Of a stretch of DNA of 19,243 bases, positions 1 through 8,600 are shown piece after piece; positions within the stretch are counted from its first letter, which is position 1; every line of letters begins with the position of its first letter. A program made the position numbers and the translations under genes. Origin of the DNA: JAQICJ01 sp041686345 (GTDB lineage Bacteria; Myxococcota_A; Polyangia; HGW-17); the NCBI GenBank assembly GCA_041686345.1, contig JAWLEA010000057.1, positions 1 to 19,243 on the forward strand. The letters run 5' to 3'. The notes under the pieces are model-generated. The model made no database searches, had not been told where the DNA came from, and saw only the letters and a list, made by a program, of their open reading frames with translations.

Positions 1-139
1 AATAAATTTAACTTTTTTGTGGAAAAATACAAGATGATTAAAAAGAAAACCAATTTTTCATTTATTGTAAGTAATAAATTGGCTATATTACTTCTAACGG
101 TTTTTTTGTTTCGTTTAATTCTACTCTGGCATTTTTTTC

Positions 140-143
140 AAGG
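140..143 (+). promoter_or_regulatory. Ribosome binding site for the first lipoprotein
   Basis: AAGG lies 7 bases before the ATG at 151. It favours that start over the in-frame GTG at 19 and ATG at 34, which have no comparable site. The first residues encoded from 151 also form a compact lipoprotein signal, whereas the longer versions would put about 44 extra hydrophobic and basic residues in front of it. Confidence 0.6.
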
Positions 144-150
144 CATTTTT

Positions 151-2328
151 ATGAATTTTTCCAAAGTATTTATCATTTTTCTTTGTTTATCTGTCTTTTT
201 TTCCTGCAGTGACAATAAAAGTTCCAATAATGATTTAAAGTGCACTGATGGCGAGATCTTACATGAGGGTGAATGTTTGCCCGATTCCGATGGAGATTTT
301 ATTCCCGATCAGTTTGATAATTGCCCTGACACTCCTAATTACAGTCAAATTGATACCGATGGGGACGGAATTGGAGATCTTTGTGATCCGGTTGAGGATT
401 TTGATGCTGATGACGACGGTATCGATAATGATCAGGATAATTGTATTCTTGTCCCTAATCCCGAACAAGATGATACTGATGAAGACGGGGTTGGAGATGC
501 TTGCGATAATTGCCCTGATGTTTACAATCCCGGCCAGGAAGACAGCGATGACGATGGCAGTGGCGATGCATGTGATGAGCAGCAGAACAATAACAACAAT
601 AATACAAATGATATGGATAATGATGGAGTAGAAGACAGTGTCGACAATTGTCCCGAAACTTACAATCCGGATCAGGACGACAGTGATAACGATGGAATTG
701 GTGATGCCTGCGATGAGGTAGAGCCGGGCACCGGAACAGTTCAGGATCCATTCATAATTCCGGTCAATCAGGACGGAGCTGATTATCAGGATCAACAAGA
801 TACTTCTCAGTCTTCATCAGATCAGATAGATTCTTATCCCCCCGATGATCTGGATCAAAGTGGTCCCGAATATATTTATTCCTTTACCTTGCCGTCAAAA
901 ATGGTGGTTCAGGCTTGGATTGGAACTCCGGAACCGAATGGAGTGGATATTGATGTTCATCTTCTTTCTTCTTTGCAGCCGGTAAATTTGCTTGAACGTT
1001 CCGATACAATGGTCGAGGCAACGCTGGATGCAGGAACTTATTATCTTTCCCTTGACACTTATGCCGGAGATACAAACGCCGGTGATTATACTTTATATTT
1101 TACAGCTGTGCCCTGGCAGGCCGGTACTTCTGCAGATCCTGTATTGCTGGGAACAGGATCTTTGTCAACTCCTGTCAGTTTGCCTTATGTTCTGGTTGAT
1201 CATCGCAATACTTCCGATTCCAATTCCCGGGAAATCGATACCTATCCTCCCGACACTATTGATGAATCAGGACCTGAATATTATTATGCTTTTACAGTAA
1301 ATGAGCCGGTATATTTTGCAGCCGAACTGCTTTTACCTGAAGCTTCCGGTACCGATATTGATCTGCATTTGCTTTCCTCTTTGTCACCACTTACGCTGAT
1401 TCAACGGGACAACCACAAAATAGTTACTTCTTTGCAGCCGGGGACTTATTATCTGGTGGCTGATACCTACAATGGTGATGCCAATGCCGGCCCCTACACT
1501 CTCAATCTTACCTTGAGAGCAAAAAGCCTGGCTCCGGGAAAAATGTTCAATAATTATATTCTCGATGCCATCAATTTCATAGATGCCAATTATGCACTGC
1601 TTGGCTACGATATCAACTCAGTGTTGACCCATGATATCCCCTATGGCAGTTACGGCACTATTCCTCAGACAGGAGTCACCAACAAAACCATGTGTGTGGC
1701 CGCTGCTTTGGAGATTTTGCTGGTTGCCATGCAATTATACGAAGACGATACCGGCGATTCCTCTGTTTGGGATTTTCTCCCCATGAGGTCTTTTCGCTAT
1801 CTTGGTGCTTATGATATTAAAGCCCATATCTGGGTAAATTATGACGATATCGACTCTGCTGGGTCAGCTGATGCTCTGCGCCATTTCGGCATGGGCATCA
1901 ATGTGCCCTTTGAAGAATTGATTCCCGGTTCCTTTGTAAATGTCAATCGTACTAACGGTTCTGGACATGCTGTTGTTTTTGTATCTTTTATCGATAGTAA
2001 TGGAACTGAATATGAAACCTGGAATGCAAATGTAATCGGGTTTAAATATTATTCTGCCCAGGGCAGTTCAACTCCGGGTGTCGGAGGTATGAGCTACAGA
2101 TATGCTGTTTTCAGCGATTATGGTTGTCCAAGTATGCCAGGATCAAGAGATTGCAATATTATCTACAGCGAAAGTCAGCACTATCTCAATACAGGGGTTA
2201 TCTTCCATCCCGATTACTGGCTTAATGCCTATTATACCCAATTGGGCAACCAGAAAAGTGCTGCTTATTCTCCCCAGGTAAGTTATTTCGATGCAGAATA
2301 CTTCAACGGAATTACCACCGACGATTAA
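151..2328 (+). CDS. Secreted lipoprotein with thrombospondin type 3 repeats and putative papain-like C-terminal domain
   Basis: Predicted 725-residue exported lipoprotein. The signal peptide ends at Cys19 (V-F-F-S-C; Phe at -3 makes the lipobox imperfect). Residues 46-189 hold calcium-type thrombospondin 3 repeats of the form DxDxDGxxDxxDNC, interrupted by a poly-Asn linker. Residues about 194-320 and 325-455 are two copies of one beta-sandwich domain resembling bacterial pre-peptidase C-terminal domains; both contain the pattern 'ID(T/S)YPPD...SGPEY' and end in GTYYL..DTY.GD.NAG.YTL. Residues about 464-717 are not a family I can name with certainty, but TMCVAAALE (Cys515), GSGHAVVF (His606) and ETWNAN (Asn625) fall in the order Cys-His-Asn of papain-like cysteine hydrolases. 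That catalytic role is inference. The ORF is open upstream to position 19; 151 was chosen for its RBS and lipoprotein signal. It converges with the serpin gene. Confidence 0.85.
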   Translation: MNFSKVFIIFLCLSVFFSCSDNKSSNNDLKCTDGEILHEGECLPDSDGDFIPDQFDNCPDTPNYSQIDTDGDGIGDLCDPVEDFDADDDGIDNDQDNCILVPNPEQDDTDEDGVGDACDNCPDVYNPGQEDSDDDGSGDACDEQQNNNNNNTNDMDNDGVEDSVDNCPETYNPDQDDSDNDGIGDACDEVEPGTGTVQDPFIIPVNQDGADYQDQQDTSQSSSDQIDSYPPDDLDQSGPEYIYSFTLPSKMVVQAWIGTPEPNGVDIDVHLLSSLQPVNLLERSDTMVEATLDAGTYYLSLDTYAGDTNAGDYTLYFTAVPWQAGTSADPVLLGTGSLSTPVSLPYVLVDHRNTSDSNSREIDTYPPDTIDESGPEYYYAFTVNEPVYFAAELLLPEASGTDIDLHLLSSLSPLTLIQRDNHKIVTSLQPGTYYLVADTYNGDANAGPYTLNLTLRAKSLAPGKMFNNYILDAINFIDANYALLGYDINSVLTHDIPYGSYGTIPQTGVTNKTMCVAAALEILLVAMQLYEDDTGDSSVWDFLPMRSFRYLGAYDIKAHIWVNYDDIDSAGSADALRHFGMGINVPFEELIPGSFVNVNRTNGSGHAVVFVSFIDSNGTEYETWNANVIGFKYYSAQGSSTPGVGGMSYRYAVFSDYGCPSMPGSRDCNIIYSESQHYLNTGVIFHPDYWLNAYYTQLGNQKSAAYSPQVSYFDAEYFNGITTDD

Positions 2329-2436
2329 TTTATAAATAAGATAAGAATTGAAGGAGAAAAGTTGGAAGGAATTGCTCCGTATATTGGGTGATGGAAATAG
2401 GAGGGGGCAAGAATTTAAAACCTGAATCTGATCAGT

Positions 2437-3732
2437 TTAAAGTTGTGAAACTCTGCCAAAGAAGAGAATGGTTCCACTTACTTTATCTCGAATCAGAAAG
2501 ATGAAGGGGCGATTCATGTTTACGGAGACTGCAGGAACTGAGGTATTGCCAACAACTACTGCGGTTGCAGCAGCAGCTTCTGTTCCCTTCTCATCAACAG
2601 CAACAAAGGCTTTATGCACAACATCGGTAATATAAAGGGAATCTTGGGGGTTGATATTGGAAAAATCGGCTAAATTTGCATCAAAGGCATCCACCATTCC
2701 CATATCGATCAAAATTTCATTGAGACCGAGTTCATATTCAAAGGAAAACTTGGGCATGGTGAGCATCATGTTGGAGTTTGTTTCGTTTTCAACAATGGTG
2801 TTGACAAGGGAAGCATCCAGGGATTGTTCCACATTGTCGAATTCGCCTGCAGCAGGCAAAATAACCATCATCGAAACGTCGTCTCCTTTGTAGGGAAGCT
2901 CAACAGCCTGGTAATTGGAGCCTTCATAGTAGGGGTAGGTATGTTCTATATTCATCATGTCAACAGTTGCCTGACTTCCGTCCAGATTGTTGAAAGTTCC
3001 AGAGGTGGTTAGATCAGTAGGGAAAACCTCTTTCCAGTCAGCCTTGAAATAGATGGCATTGGTAAGAACAAGCACGGTATAGGGAGTTATTGTTCCTTCC
3101 TTGAGCAAATCTTTAATTTTATCTTCAGTTTGATCTTCAACCCAATCATTTATGGTAAGACGTGCTGCTTCAGGATCTGTAGCGAAGTCCAACAGGTTTA
3201 GGCCGCTACCATAATTGAGGCCGATGGTATCCAGAAAATCCTGTTCAAAATTGTAACCAGCCTGGCCCCAGATGGCATTAGCAATATTGAGTTGGAATTC
3301 ATCGGGATCTCCTGTTCCCAGATTTTGCATGTCGAGATCGAGAGCATTGAACGCCGGATGGAGTTCGCTTTGCCCCAAATAGAAATTCATTGCATCTTCC
3401 ATTTGAGTCAGGGTGTCATTGGCTGCTCCGGCCGAGGTCATGGCCAGGGCAATGGAAATAGAATAAGGGGAATAAAAAATATTTCCATCAGCTTCGCTGA
3501 TTACCTGGGTATAGAGATCGAAATTAAAATCAGTATTCCCCTGAACCAGTTGAGATATTTGTTCGGTGGTGGTTGCTGGATCGTTATCCCTTTCCAGACT
3601 GGATTTAACAATGTCAAAATTCTGATTATTGTTATTGTTGTTATTGTTGTTATTGTTACTTTCTTCACAACCTGCAAAAACAAGCAGGGTGAAAATTAGT
3701 GAAATGGCAAGAGAGAAGAATTTTTTGAACAT
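2437..3732 (-). CDS. Lipoprotein serpin (serine protease inhibitor)
   Basis: Predicted 431-residue serpin. Serpins trap proteases by insertion of a cleaved reactive loop into a beta sheet. The signal peptide ends in V-F-A-G-C with Cys22 as lipid site, followed by a tract of 11 Asn. Family hallmarks are NIFYSPYSISIALAM near the start of the fold, LVLTNAIYFKADW, AVELPYKGDDVSMMVILP, and the C-terminal NRPFIFLIRD...GTILFFGRV. The reactive-loop hinge EKGTEAAAATAVV (Glu381 as P17) is the small-residue type of inhibitory serpins. Counting 17 residues gives Thr397-Ser398 as the P1-P1' bond, which would suit elastase- or subtilisin-like proteases (inference, register uncertain by one). GGAGG is placed 5 bases before this ATG; an alternative 20-residue extension from 3792 lacks a signal-like N-terminus. 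It probably protects the cell surface from secreted or foreign proteases. Confidence 0.93.
   Translation of the reverse strand: MFKKFFSLAISLIFTLLVFAGCEESNNNNNNNNNNNQNFDIVKSSLERDNDPATTTEQISQLVQGNTDFNFDLYTQVISEADGNIFYSPYSISIALAMTSAGAANDTLTQMEDAMNFYLGQSELHPAFNALDLDMQNLGTGDPDEFQLNIANAIWGQAGYNFEQDFLDTIGLNYGSGLNLLDFATDPEAARLTINDWVEDQTEDKIKDLLKEGTITPYTVLVLTNAIYFKADWKEVFPTDLTTSGTFNNLDGSQATVDMMNIEHTYPYYEGSNYQAVELPYKGDDVSMMVILPAAGEFDNVEQSLDASLVNTIVENETNSNMMLTMPKFSFEYELGLNEILIDMGMVDAFDANLADFSNINPQDSLYITDVVHKAFVAVDEKGTEAAAATAVVVGNTSVPAVSVNMNRPFIFLIRDKVSGTILFFGRVSQL
3625..3657 (-). repeat. Poly-Asn codon tract in serpin
   Basis: Eleven consecutive AAT/AAC codons, read as ATT/GTT on the plus strand. They form the linker between the lipidated Cys and the serpin fold. 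The mixed codon use argues against a pure slippage product, but the tract is a plausible site of length change. Confidence 0.85.
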
Positions 3733-3737
3733 GAGAG

Positions 3738-3742
3738 CCTCC
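3738..3742 (-). promoter_or_regulatory. Ribosome binding site of serpin gene
   Basis: GGAGG on the minus strand, 5 bases before the ATG at 3732. It decides the start in favour of the lipoprotein signal MFKKFFSLAIS over the upstream in-frame start at 3792. Confidence 0.8.
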
Positions 3743-3815
3743 AAAAAAGATAAGTGATTAAGAATTAAGAAATAATAAACATGCACACACAATTACAGAT
3801 GTTTTATTTGTAAAT

Positions 3816-3843
3816 ATTTTAATGCATGTTTACTCAAGTGCAA
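3816..3843 (-). promoter_or_regulatory. Candidate sigma-70 type promoter for serpin gene
   Basis: On the minus strand, TTGCAC (3838-3843) and TAAAAT (3816-3821) are separated by 16 bases. They lie about 85 bases upstream of the serpin ATG and downstream of the end of the preceding minus-strand gene. This is a consensus match by eye in AT-rich DNA, so chance is possible. Confidence 0.35.
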
Positions 3844-3879
3844 ATTCTAATTTCAGACTTCAGGAAAATTTGACAAAAA

Positions 3880-4650
3880 TTATCCTTTGAGATGTTTTCT
3901 GACTATTTTGAGGATTTGGGTTAATTCAGAAAAAGAATTTGTGGCGACATATTGCCTGGAACCAAATACCGGACCGCTGATCAAATTACCATTTTCATCT
4001 TTGTCCTGGGAGAACTCAAAGTTTTCCAACCCCAGACTTTCTTTGAAAGTTCCAATAAAAAATTTGGCTTCGGCTTCATGATATTGGACTGCAAAATCAT
4101 GGCCGTCCAGATAAGCTCCCTGCAGTCCTCGATTTTTTACTGAGAATGGTACTTTGTTGACCATCTGGTAGCTGTTGATCATTGTTTCAAACATTTCAAT
4201 TGCCACGTCTCGTCGCAACATTGCATCTTGAATTAATAAGTGAAAATCATTTATTTGATCATGAAATTCTGGAACAGTCAATTTTTTGTAGACTACCAGA
4301 CTGCTTGCGGCCAGCCACCAGCAGGTTTCGGAGTCAGGCATCATTTTGTCGGCTTCTTCCCTGATTTGCAGTACGGATTTTTCGTTATAGGCGGCATGCA
4401 AAGTAGAGATCAGTTTTTGCCGGTTTCGGGGGATAAGATCAAGAGCACAAGCTAGTCCGGCATCAAATCCTCTTGCTTTTTTCTTGGCACTGGGAATGCG
4501 ATCACAGAGAGCTCCTTTTGCATCAATATAATCAGGCCAGTTTCCCTGTTGGGCAATGCGATGCACATTGCTGCGGACTTTTTCCCTGATTTCCTGCATT
4601 GATGCATTTGGGGAAAGTGTGTTTTGATTATGGTTTTTCAAATCCATCAT
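3880..4650 (-). CDS. Hypothetical protein, 256 residues, soluble
   Basis: I do not recognise this family. The product has no signal peptide or membrane segment, so it is probably cytosolic. It has a basic N-terminal region (residues about 20-75, with KVRSNVHRIAQQGN and IPSAKKKARGFDAG), a helical middle containing CWWLAASSLVVYKK, and a C-terminal part with the His/Glu-containing HDFAVQYHEAEAKFF followed by a charged linker and a helical end ILKIVRKHLKG. No catalytic motif is clear. The ATG at 4650 was chosen because AAAAGGA precedes it by 6 bases; the immediately following ATG at 4647 is equally possible. The longer frame from a TTG at 4677 has no ribosome site. It lies behind the divergent vWA gene and upstream of the serpin on the same strand, 147 bases away, so co-transcription with serpin is uncertain. 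Confidence 0.7.
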   Translation of the reverse strand: MMDLKNHNQNTLSPNASMQEIREKVRSNVHRIAQQGNWPDYIDAKGALCDRIPSAKKKARGFDAGLACALDLIPRNRQKLISTLHAAYNEKSVLQIREEADKMMPDSETCWWLAASSLVVYKKLTVPEFHDQINDFHLLIQDAMLRRDVAIEMFETMINSYQMVNKVPFSVKNRGLQGAYLDGHDFAVQYHEAEAKFFIGTFKESLGLENFEFSQDKDENGNLISGPVFGSRQYVATNSFSELTQILKIVRKHLKG

Positions 4651-4656
4651 GATAAA

Positions 4657-4663
4657 TCCTTTT
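4657..4663 (-). promoter_or_regulatory. Ribosome binding site of the 256-residue protein
   Basis: AAAAGGA on the minus strand, 6 bases before the ATG at 4650. It argues against the longer TTG start at 4677. Confidence 0.6.
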
Positions 4664-4691
4664 GAGTTGAACTTCAATGGTATAAAATGCC

Positions 4692-4719
4692 ATTATAAAG
4701 CTAGATTCAGTTGCAACTG
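4692..4719 (-). promoter_or_regulatory. Candidate -10 box with adjacent 12-bp palindrome
   Basis: On the minus strand TATAAT (4692-4697) lies about 40 bases before the hypothetical-protein ATG. The perfect palindrome CAGTTGCAACTG (4708-4719) covers the place where a -35 box would be expected; no good -35 match is visible. This arrangement would fit an operator or an activator-dependent promoter, but that is inference from position only. Confidence 0.3.
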
Positions 4720-4965
4720 TCCGACAATAAATTACAATTTAGTTTGAATTCATATGAGTTATTATAGTACCAGAGATAGACTTTTTGCAAATAACCATTT
4801 AAAATAGGGATATTTGTGAATAATACTCCATCTGTGTGTAATCTAATCATTTTATATAATTATGAATTTATTGACATTTTTAATCTTGACGCCGGCCTGT
4901 AAGCGTGGGAAACTATAAGAGGTAAATTTATCCAAAAACCATTCGGGTATCCCAGGAGCTGTTTC

Positions 4966-5694
4966 ATGTACCATTTTTCTTTTTCCAAACTCCTTATATT
5001 TTCCATTTTTATTGTTTGTGCAGGCGGGTTTGCTCCTACAGCTACGGCCGATGAAATCCATCCAGGAGTTTATCTCATCGTTGATACTTCCGGTTCCATG
5101 ACACGTACAGTAGGCAATTTAAAAGCCTATGGTGACGGGAGTGTTGAACATCCACACGAAACAGGCAGAACCAGTCGTATTTATATTGCCAAAGAAGCTG
5201 TTAATACCGTAGTTAATGCTTACGGGGATGTTTTATGGGGAATGGCACGTTTTACTCAGGATGTGGGTGAAGATATCTTTTGTGCCTGTGAAGACCAGGG
5301 CAGTGTTAATGCCGGTGAGACTGGCACTTGTGTATCTTATACTTTCTCTCACGATCTTCCTGGAGTGATAGATGATGTTTGTCTTAACTATTCGGGAACA
5401 TGTGATGGTGCCGATGTTCTGGTTCCCATCGGTGGTTCCATCAATGAAATATTATCCTGGATTGATCACCATGAGTATCAACCTCCGGCTCCTGTTGGTG
5501 ATGGCTCTGATCCTGAATTGAGAGGAACCTATGGAACTCCCTTGGGAAACTCTCTCATTGATATTCGAACCCAGTTATCTGCAGATATTGCTACAGATAT
5601 TTTGCGGGGTTGCCGTCCTTACACGGTTATTCTGCTCACAGACGGTGAAGAAAGTTGTGGTGGAGATCCGGTTTCAGCTGCGACGGCAACATAG
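4966..5694 (+). CDS. Secreted von Willebrand factor A domain protein, truncated by frame change
   Basis: Encodes 242 residues. The signal peptide is residues 1-28 (cleavage after ATA), preceded by AGGAG 7 bases before the ATG. The vWA fold follows at once: VYLIVDTSGSM carries the metal-ion site Asp40-x-Ser42-x-Ser44, the second site is Thr191 in TYGTPLG, and the third is Asp226 in ILLTDGEES. The domain stops at 242, directly after this strand and helix start, so the last third of a normal vWA domain (the strand with a 'V.GFG'-like motif and the final helix) is missing. The frame ends inside a sequence identical to part of a MopE repeat, and the following 2.5-kb repeat region continues in another frame. 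It is probably the N-terminus and export signal of the downstream Cys-rich protein, now separated by a deletion or an assembly error. Confidence 0.8.
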   Translation: MYHFSFSKLLIFSIFIVCAGGFAPTATADEIHPGVYLIVDTSGSMTRTVGNLKAYGDGSVEHPHETGRTSRIYIAKEAVNTVVNAYGDVLWGMARFTQDVGEDIFCACEDQGSVNAGETGTCVSYTFSHDLPGVIDDVCLNYSGTCDGADVLVPIGGSINEILSWIDHHEYQPPAPVGDGSDPELRGTYGTPLGNSLIDIRTQLSADIATDILRGCRPYTVILLTDGEESCGGDPVSAATAT

Positions 5695-8600
5695 ACGGAT
5701 TTTCAGTAAGTTGCTATCCCGGCGGAGTCAGTGGTTGTGCTGAAACCAGTCCCGGGATTTTTAGTTGTGAAGGTATTTGCAGCAGCGGGCTTCAGGTTTG
5801 TACCGATGGTTCCTTTGGTTCCTGTACGGGTGCTGTTACACCCCAGACAGAGGTTTGCGACGGAGTAGACAACGATTGTGATGGTCAGATCGACGAAGAA
5901 CTTGGTAGCACCACCTGCGGTTTGGGTGTGTGCGAACATACTGTTCAAAATTGCGTTGGCGGAACAGCTCAGAGTTGTGATCCCATGGAAGGTTCTTCTC
6001 CTGAGATCTGTGATGGTCTTGACAACGATTGCGATGGTCAGATTGACGAAGGACTGGCTCAGGATTGCTATCCCGGCGGCACCGCCGGGTGCACCGAGAC
6101 CAGTCCCGGTGTATTCAGTTGTGACGGCATCTGCCAGGTGGGAACTTCTGTTTGCAGCGCCGGCAGTTGGGGATCATGTCAGGGTTCAATTATTCCCAAT
6201 ACCGAAGTTTGCAACAACCTTGACGATGATTGCAACGGATTGGTTGACGACAATGTTGAGCGTGCTTGCTACACCGGTCCCGAGGGTACCGAAGGCACAG
6301 GAGAATGTACCGGTGGTACCCAAACCTGCAGCAGCGGTTCCTGGAGTGTTTGTACCGGCGAAGTCAAGCCTGGACCCGAAGTTTGCAATGGTCTCGACGA
6401 TGATTGCAACGGCAGTATCGACGACATGGGCAGCACCACCTGTGGTTTGGGTGTATGCGAACATACAGTTCAAAATTGCGAAAGTGGCACTTCGCAAACC
6501 TGTGATCCCATGGAGGGAGCATCTGCAGAGCTTTGCGACGGATTGGACAACGATTGCGATGGTCAGGTTGATGGCTTGAGCAGTGGTTGTTATCCTGCCG
6601 GAGATTCCGGTTGCAGTTGGGATTCGGGCAGTGGCAGTTATATCTGTGAAGGCACCTGTTCGCCGGGACTTCAATTCTGTCCCGTCAACGGCGACGGTAC
6701 TTGGGGTGCTTGTCAGGGTGCTTCGACACCGGTTGAAGAATTATGCGACAATTTGGACAATGATTGCGATGGTCAAATAGATGAAGATCTCGAGCAATTT
6801 TGTTATCCACCTGGTTCGGGGCCCGATACAGGCTGTGAAGAAACAGGAGATGGCAGCTGGATCTGCACCGGAGAATGTACAGTTGGCCTTCGTCAATGCA
6901 GCAGTGGTAGTTGGACAAGTTGTCAGGGATTGACGGTTCCCACCTCAGAGATTTGTGACGGTCTGGATAACGATTGCGATGGAGAAGTAGATGAAAATTC
7001 AGATATACCCGGCATGGGCGAACCCTGTGGCGGCGTAGGCGTCTGTGCTCCCGGCATTCGAGCCTGCATTAACGGGCAGGTAGTGTGTGAAGGCGGGGGC
7101 GAGCCCCAGCCCGGACTTTGCGACGGCTTGGACAACAATTGCAACGGTCTGGTGGACGAGGCTGAAGAGATAGCCGATGATCCAGCCATGGGAGCACCCT
7201 GTGGCGAAACTGTTGGTGAATGTCAACAAGGCCAGAATGAATGTATAGACGGCGAAGTTGTATGTGTAGGCGGGGTTGTGCCGACAGAAGAAATCTGCAA
7301 CGGCCTTGACGACAATTGTGACGGCGTAATCGACAACGGAGAATTGTGTTCTGGCAACGAGATTTGCTATGAAGCTGATTGTCGTCCTTTGTGTGATCCT
7401 TCCGAGGAGCAATCCTGCGGAGCCGGTTACAGTTGTATCGAGGTTGACTTGAGTGAAGAAAACGGCGGCGGTACCGAGGATATCTGTTATCCCCAGTTGG
7501 CCCCCTGTGGCGGCGTTTATTGCAATGAGAACGAAGTCTGTCGAGAAGGAACCTGTGTAAATCCCTGCCTTGACGAACCCTGTGCAGATTACGAAAGCTG
7601 CATTGTCAATCGTTATTCGGGACAGGTAGGCCACGAGAATGAACCTGAGTATTATTGTGTAGATACCAGTTGCAGTTCGGCCACGGTCAATTGTCCTTCA
7701 GGCAAGTTGTGCATAGAACACGAATGTGTCGACGATCCCTGCAGTGCGATTGATTGTGAACACGGTTCCGAATATTGCGTACGCACCGGTTGTGAAAGTG
7801 GCAGCAGTGAATGTACAGCCAGTTGTTCCCCGATTCCCTATTGTGATTCCCACGAGAAATGGGATGCAGCCAGTGAGAGCTGTGTATCGGATCCTTGTCA
7901 CGGTGTTGAATGTGAAAGTGGTGAGATATGCCTTGAGGGCAGTTGTGAATCCAATCCTTGTTTGGGAGTTTATTGTGATCAGGACCAGCAATGTATAGGG
8001 GGAGAATGTATCTCGGATCCTTGTTCCCGGTTGAGTTGTCCTTTCTATACCAGTTGTACCATAGATCCTTTGGACGGCAGTGCCTGGTGTCAGCCCAACG
8101 AAGGAGTCTGGGAACCCGGAGTTCAAGGAGATTCCATGACTACTACCGGTGGGGGTTTATTCTCCTGTTCCAGCACTTCCTCTGAAAGTAGCCATAGCGA
8201 AGGCTATTTGGGCGGATTATTTCTGTTGTTATTGTTGGTTGTACATCGCTTCCGCAGATTTTTCCGGTTCTTGTTTATGACAAAAGCTCAGGGGCGAAGT
8301 TCGCTGTTAATTTCGGGTTTGCTGGTAACAGGTCTGGTTTTTTCCGGCGGTTGTGATTACAAGGAATACACTCTTTCAGAAGAGGGTCACCTTAATATTC
8401 CTGACGGTGGCACTGATGCTGATGTAGAAGATGTAGAAGATGTAGAAGAAGATGCAGATTCCTGTGTGCCGAGCGAAGAAGTCTGTGATGGCGTCGACAA
8501 CGATTGCAATGGCATAGTTGATGATTACTGGACAAGCTCAGAAGAGGGCGGAGAAGGTCACTTTGCTGATGATATTTTCAATTGTGGCAGTTGTGGTAAT

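Noticed and set aside
19..150. N-terminal 44-codon extension of the first lipoprotein from GTG 19
   Set aside because: No ribosome site, and the start at 151 gives a compact lipoprotein signal with AAGG upstream.
2329..2436. Shared terminator between the convergent lipoprotein and serpin genes
   Set aside because: No stem followed by a T-run could be found in the 108 bases.
4871..4919. Promoter for the vWA gene from TTGACA (4871) or TTGACG (4886) with TATAAG (4914)
   Set aside because: Spacers of 37 and 22 bases are outside the usual 16-18, so the boxes do not form a credible pair.
5655..5700. Programmed ribosomal frameshift joining vWA and MopE frames
   Set aside because: No slippery heptamer or stimulatory structure is visible, and a shift would still leave the vWA domain without its last third.
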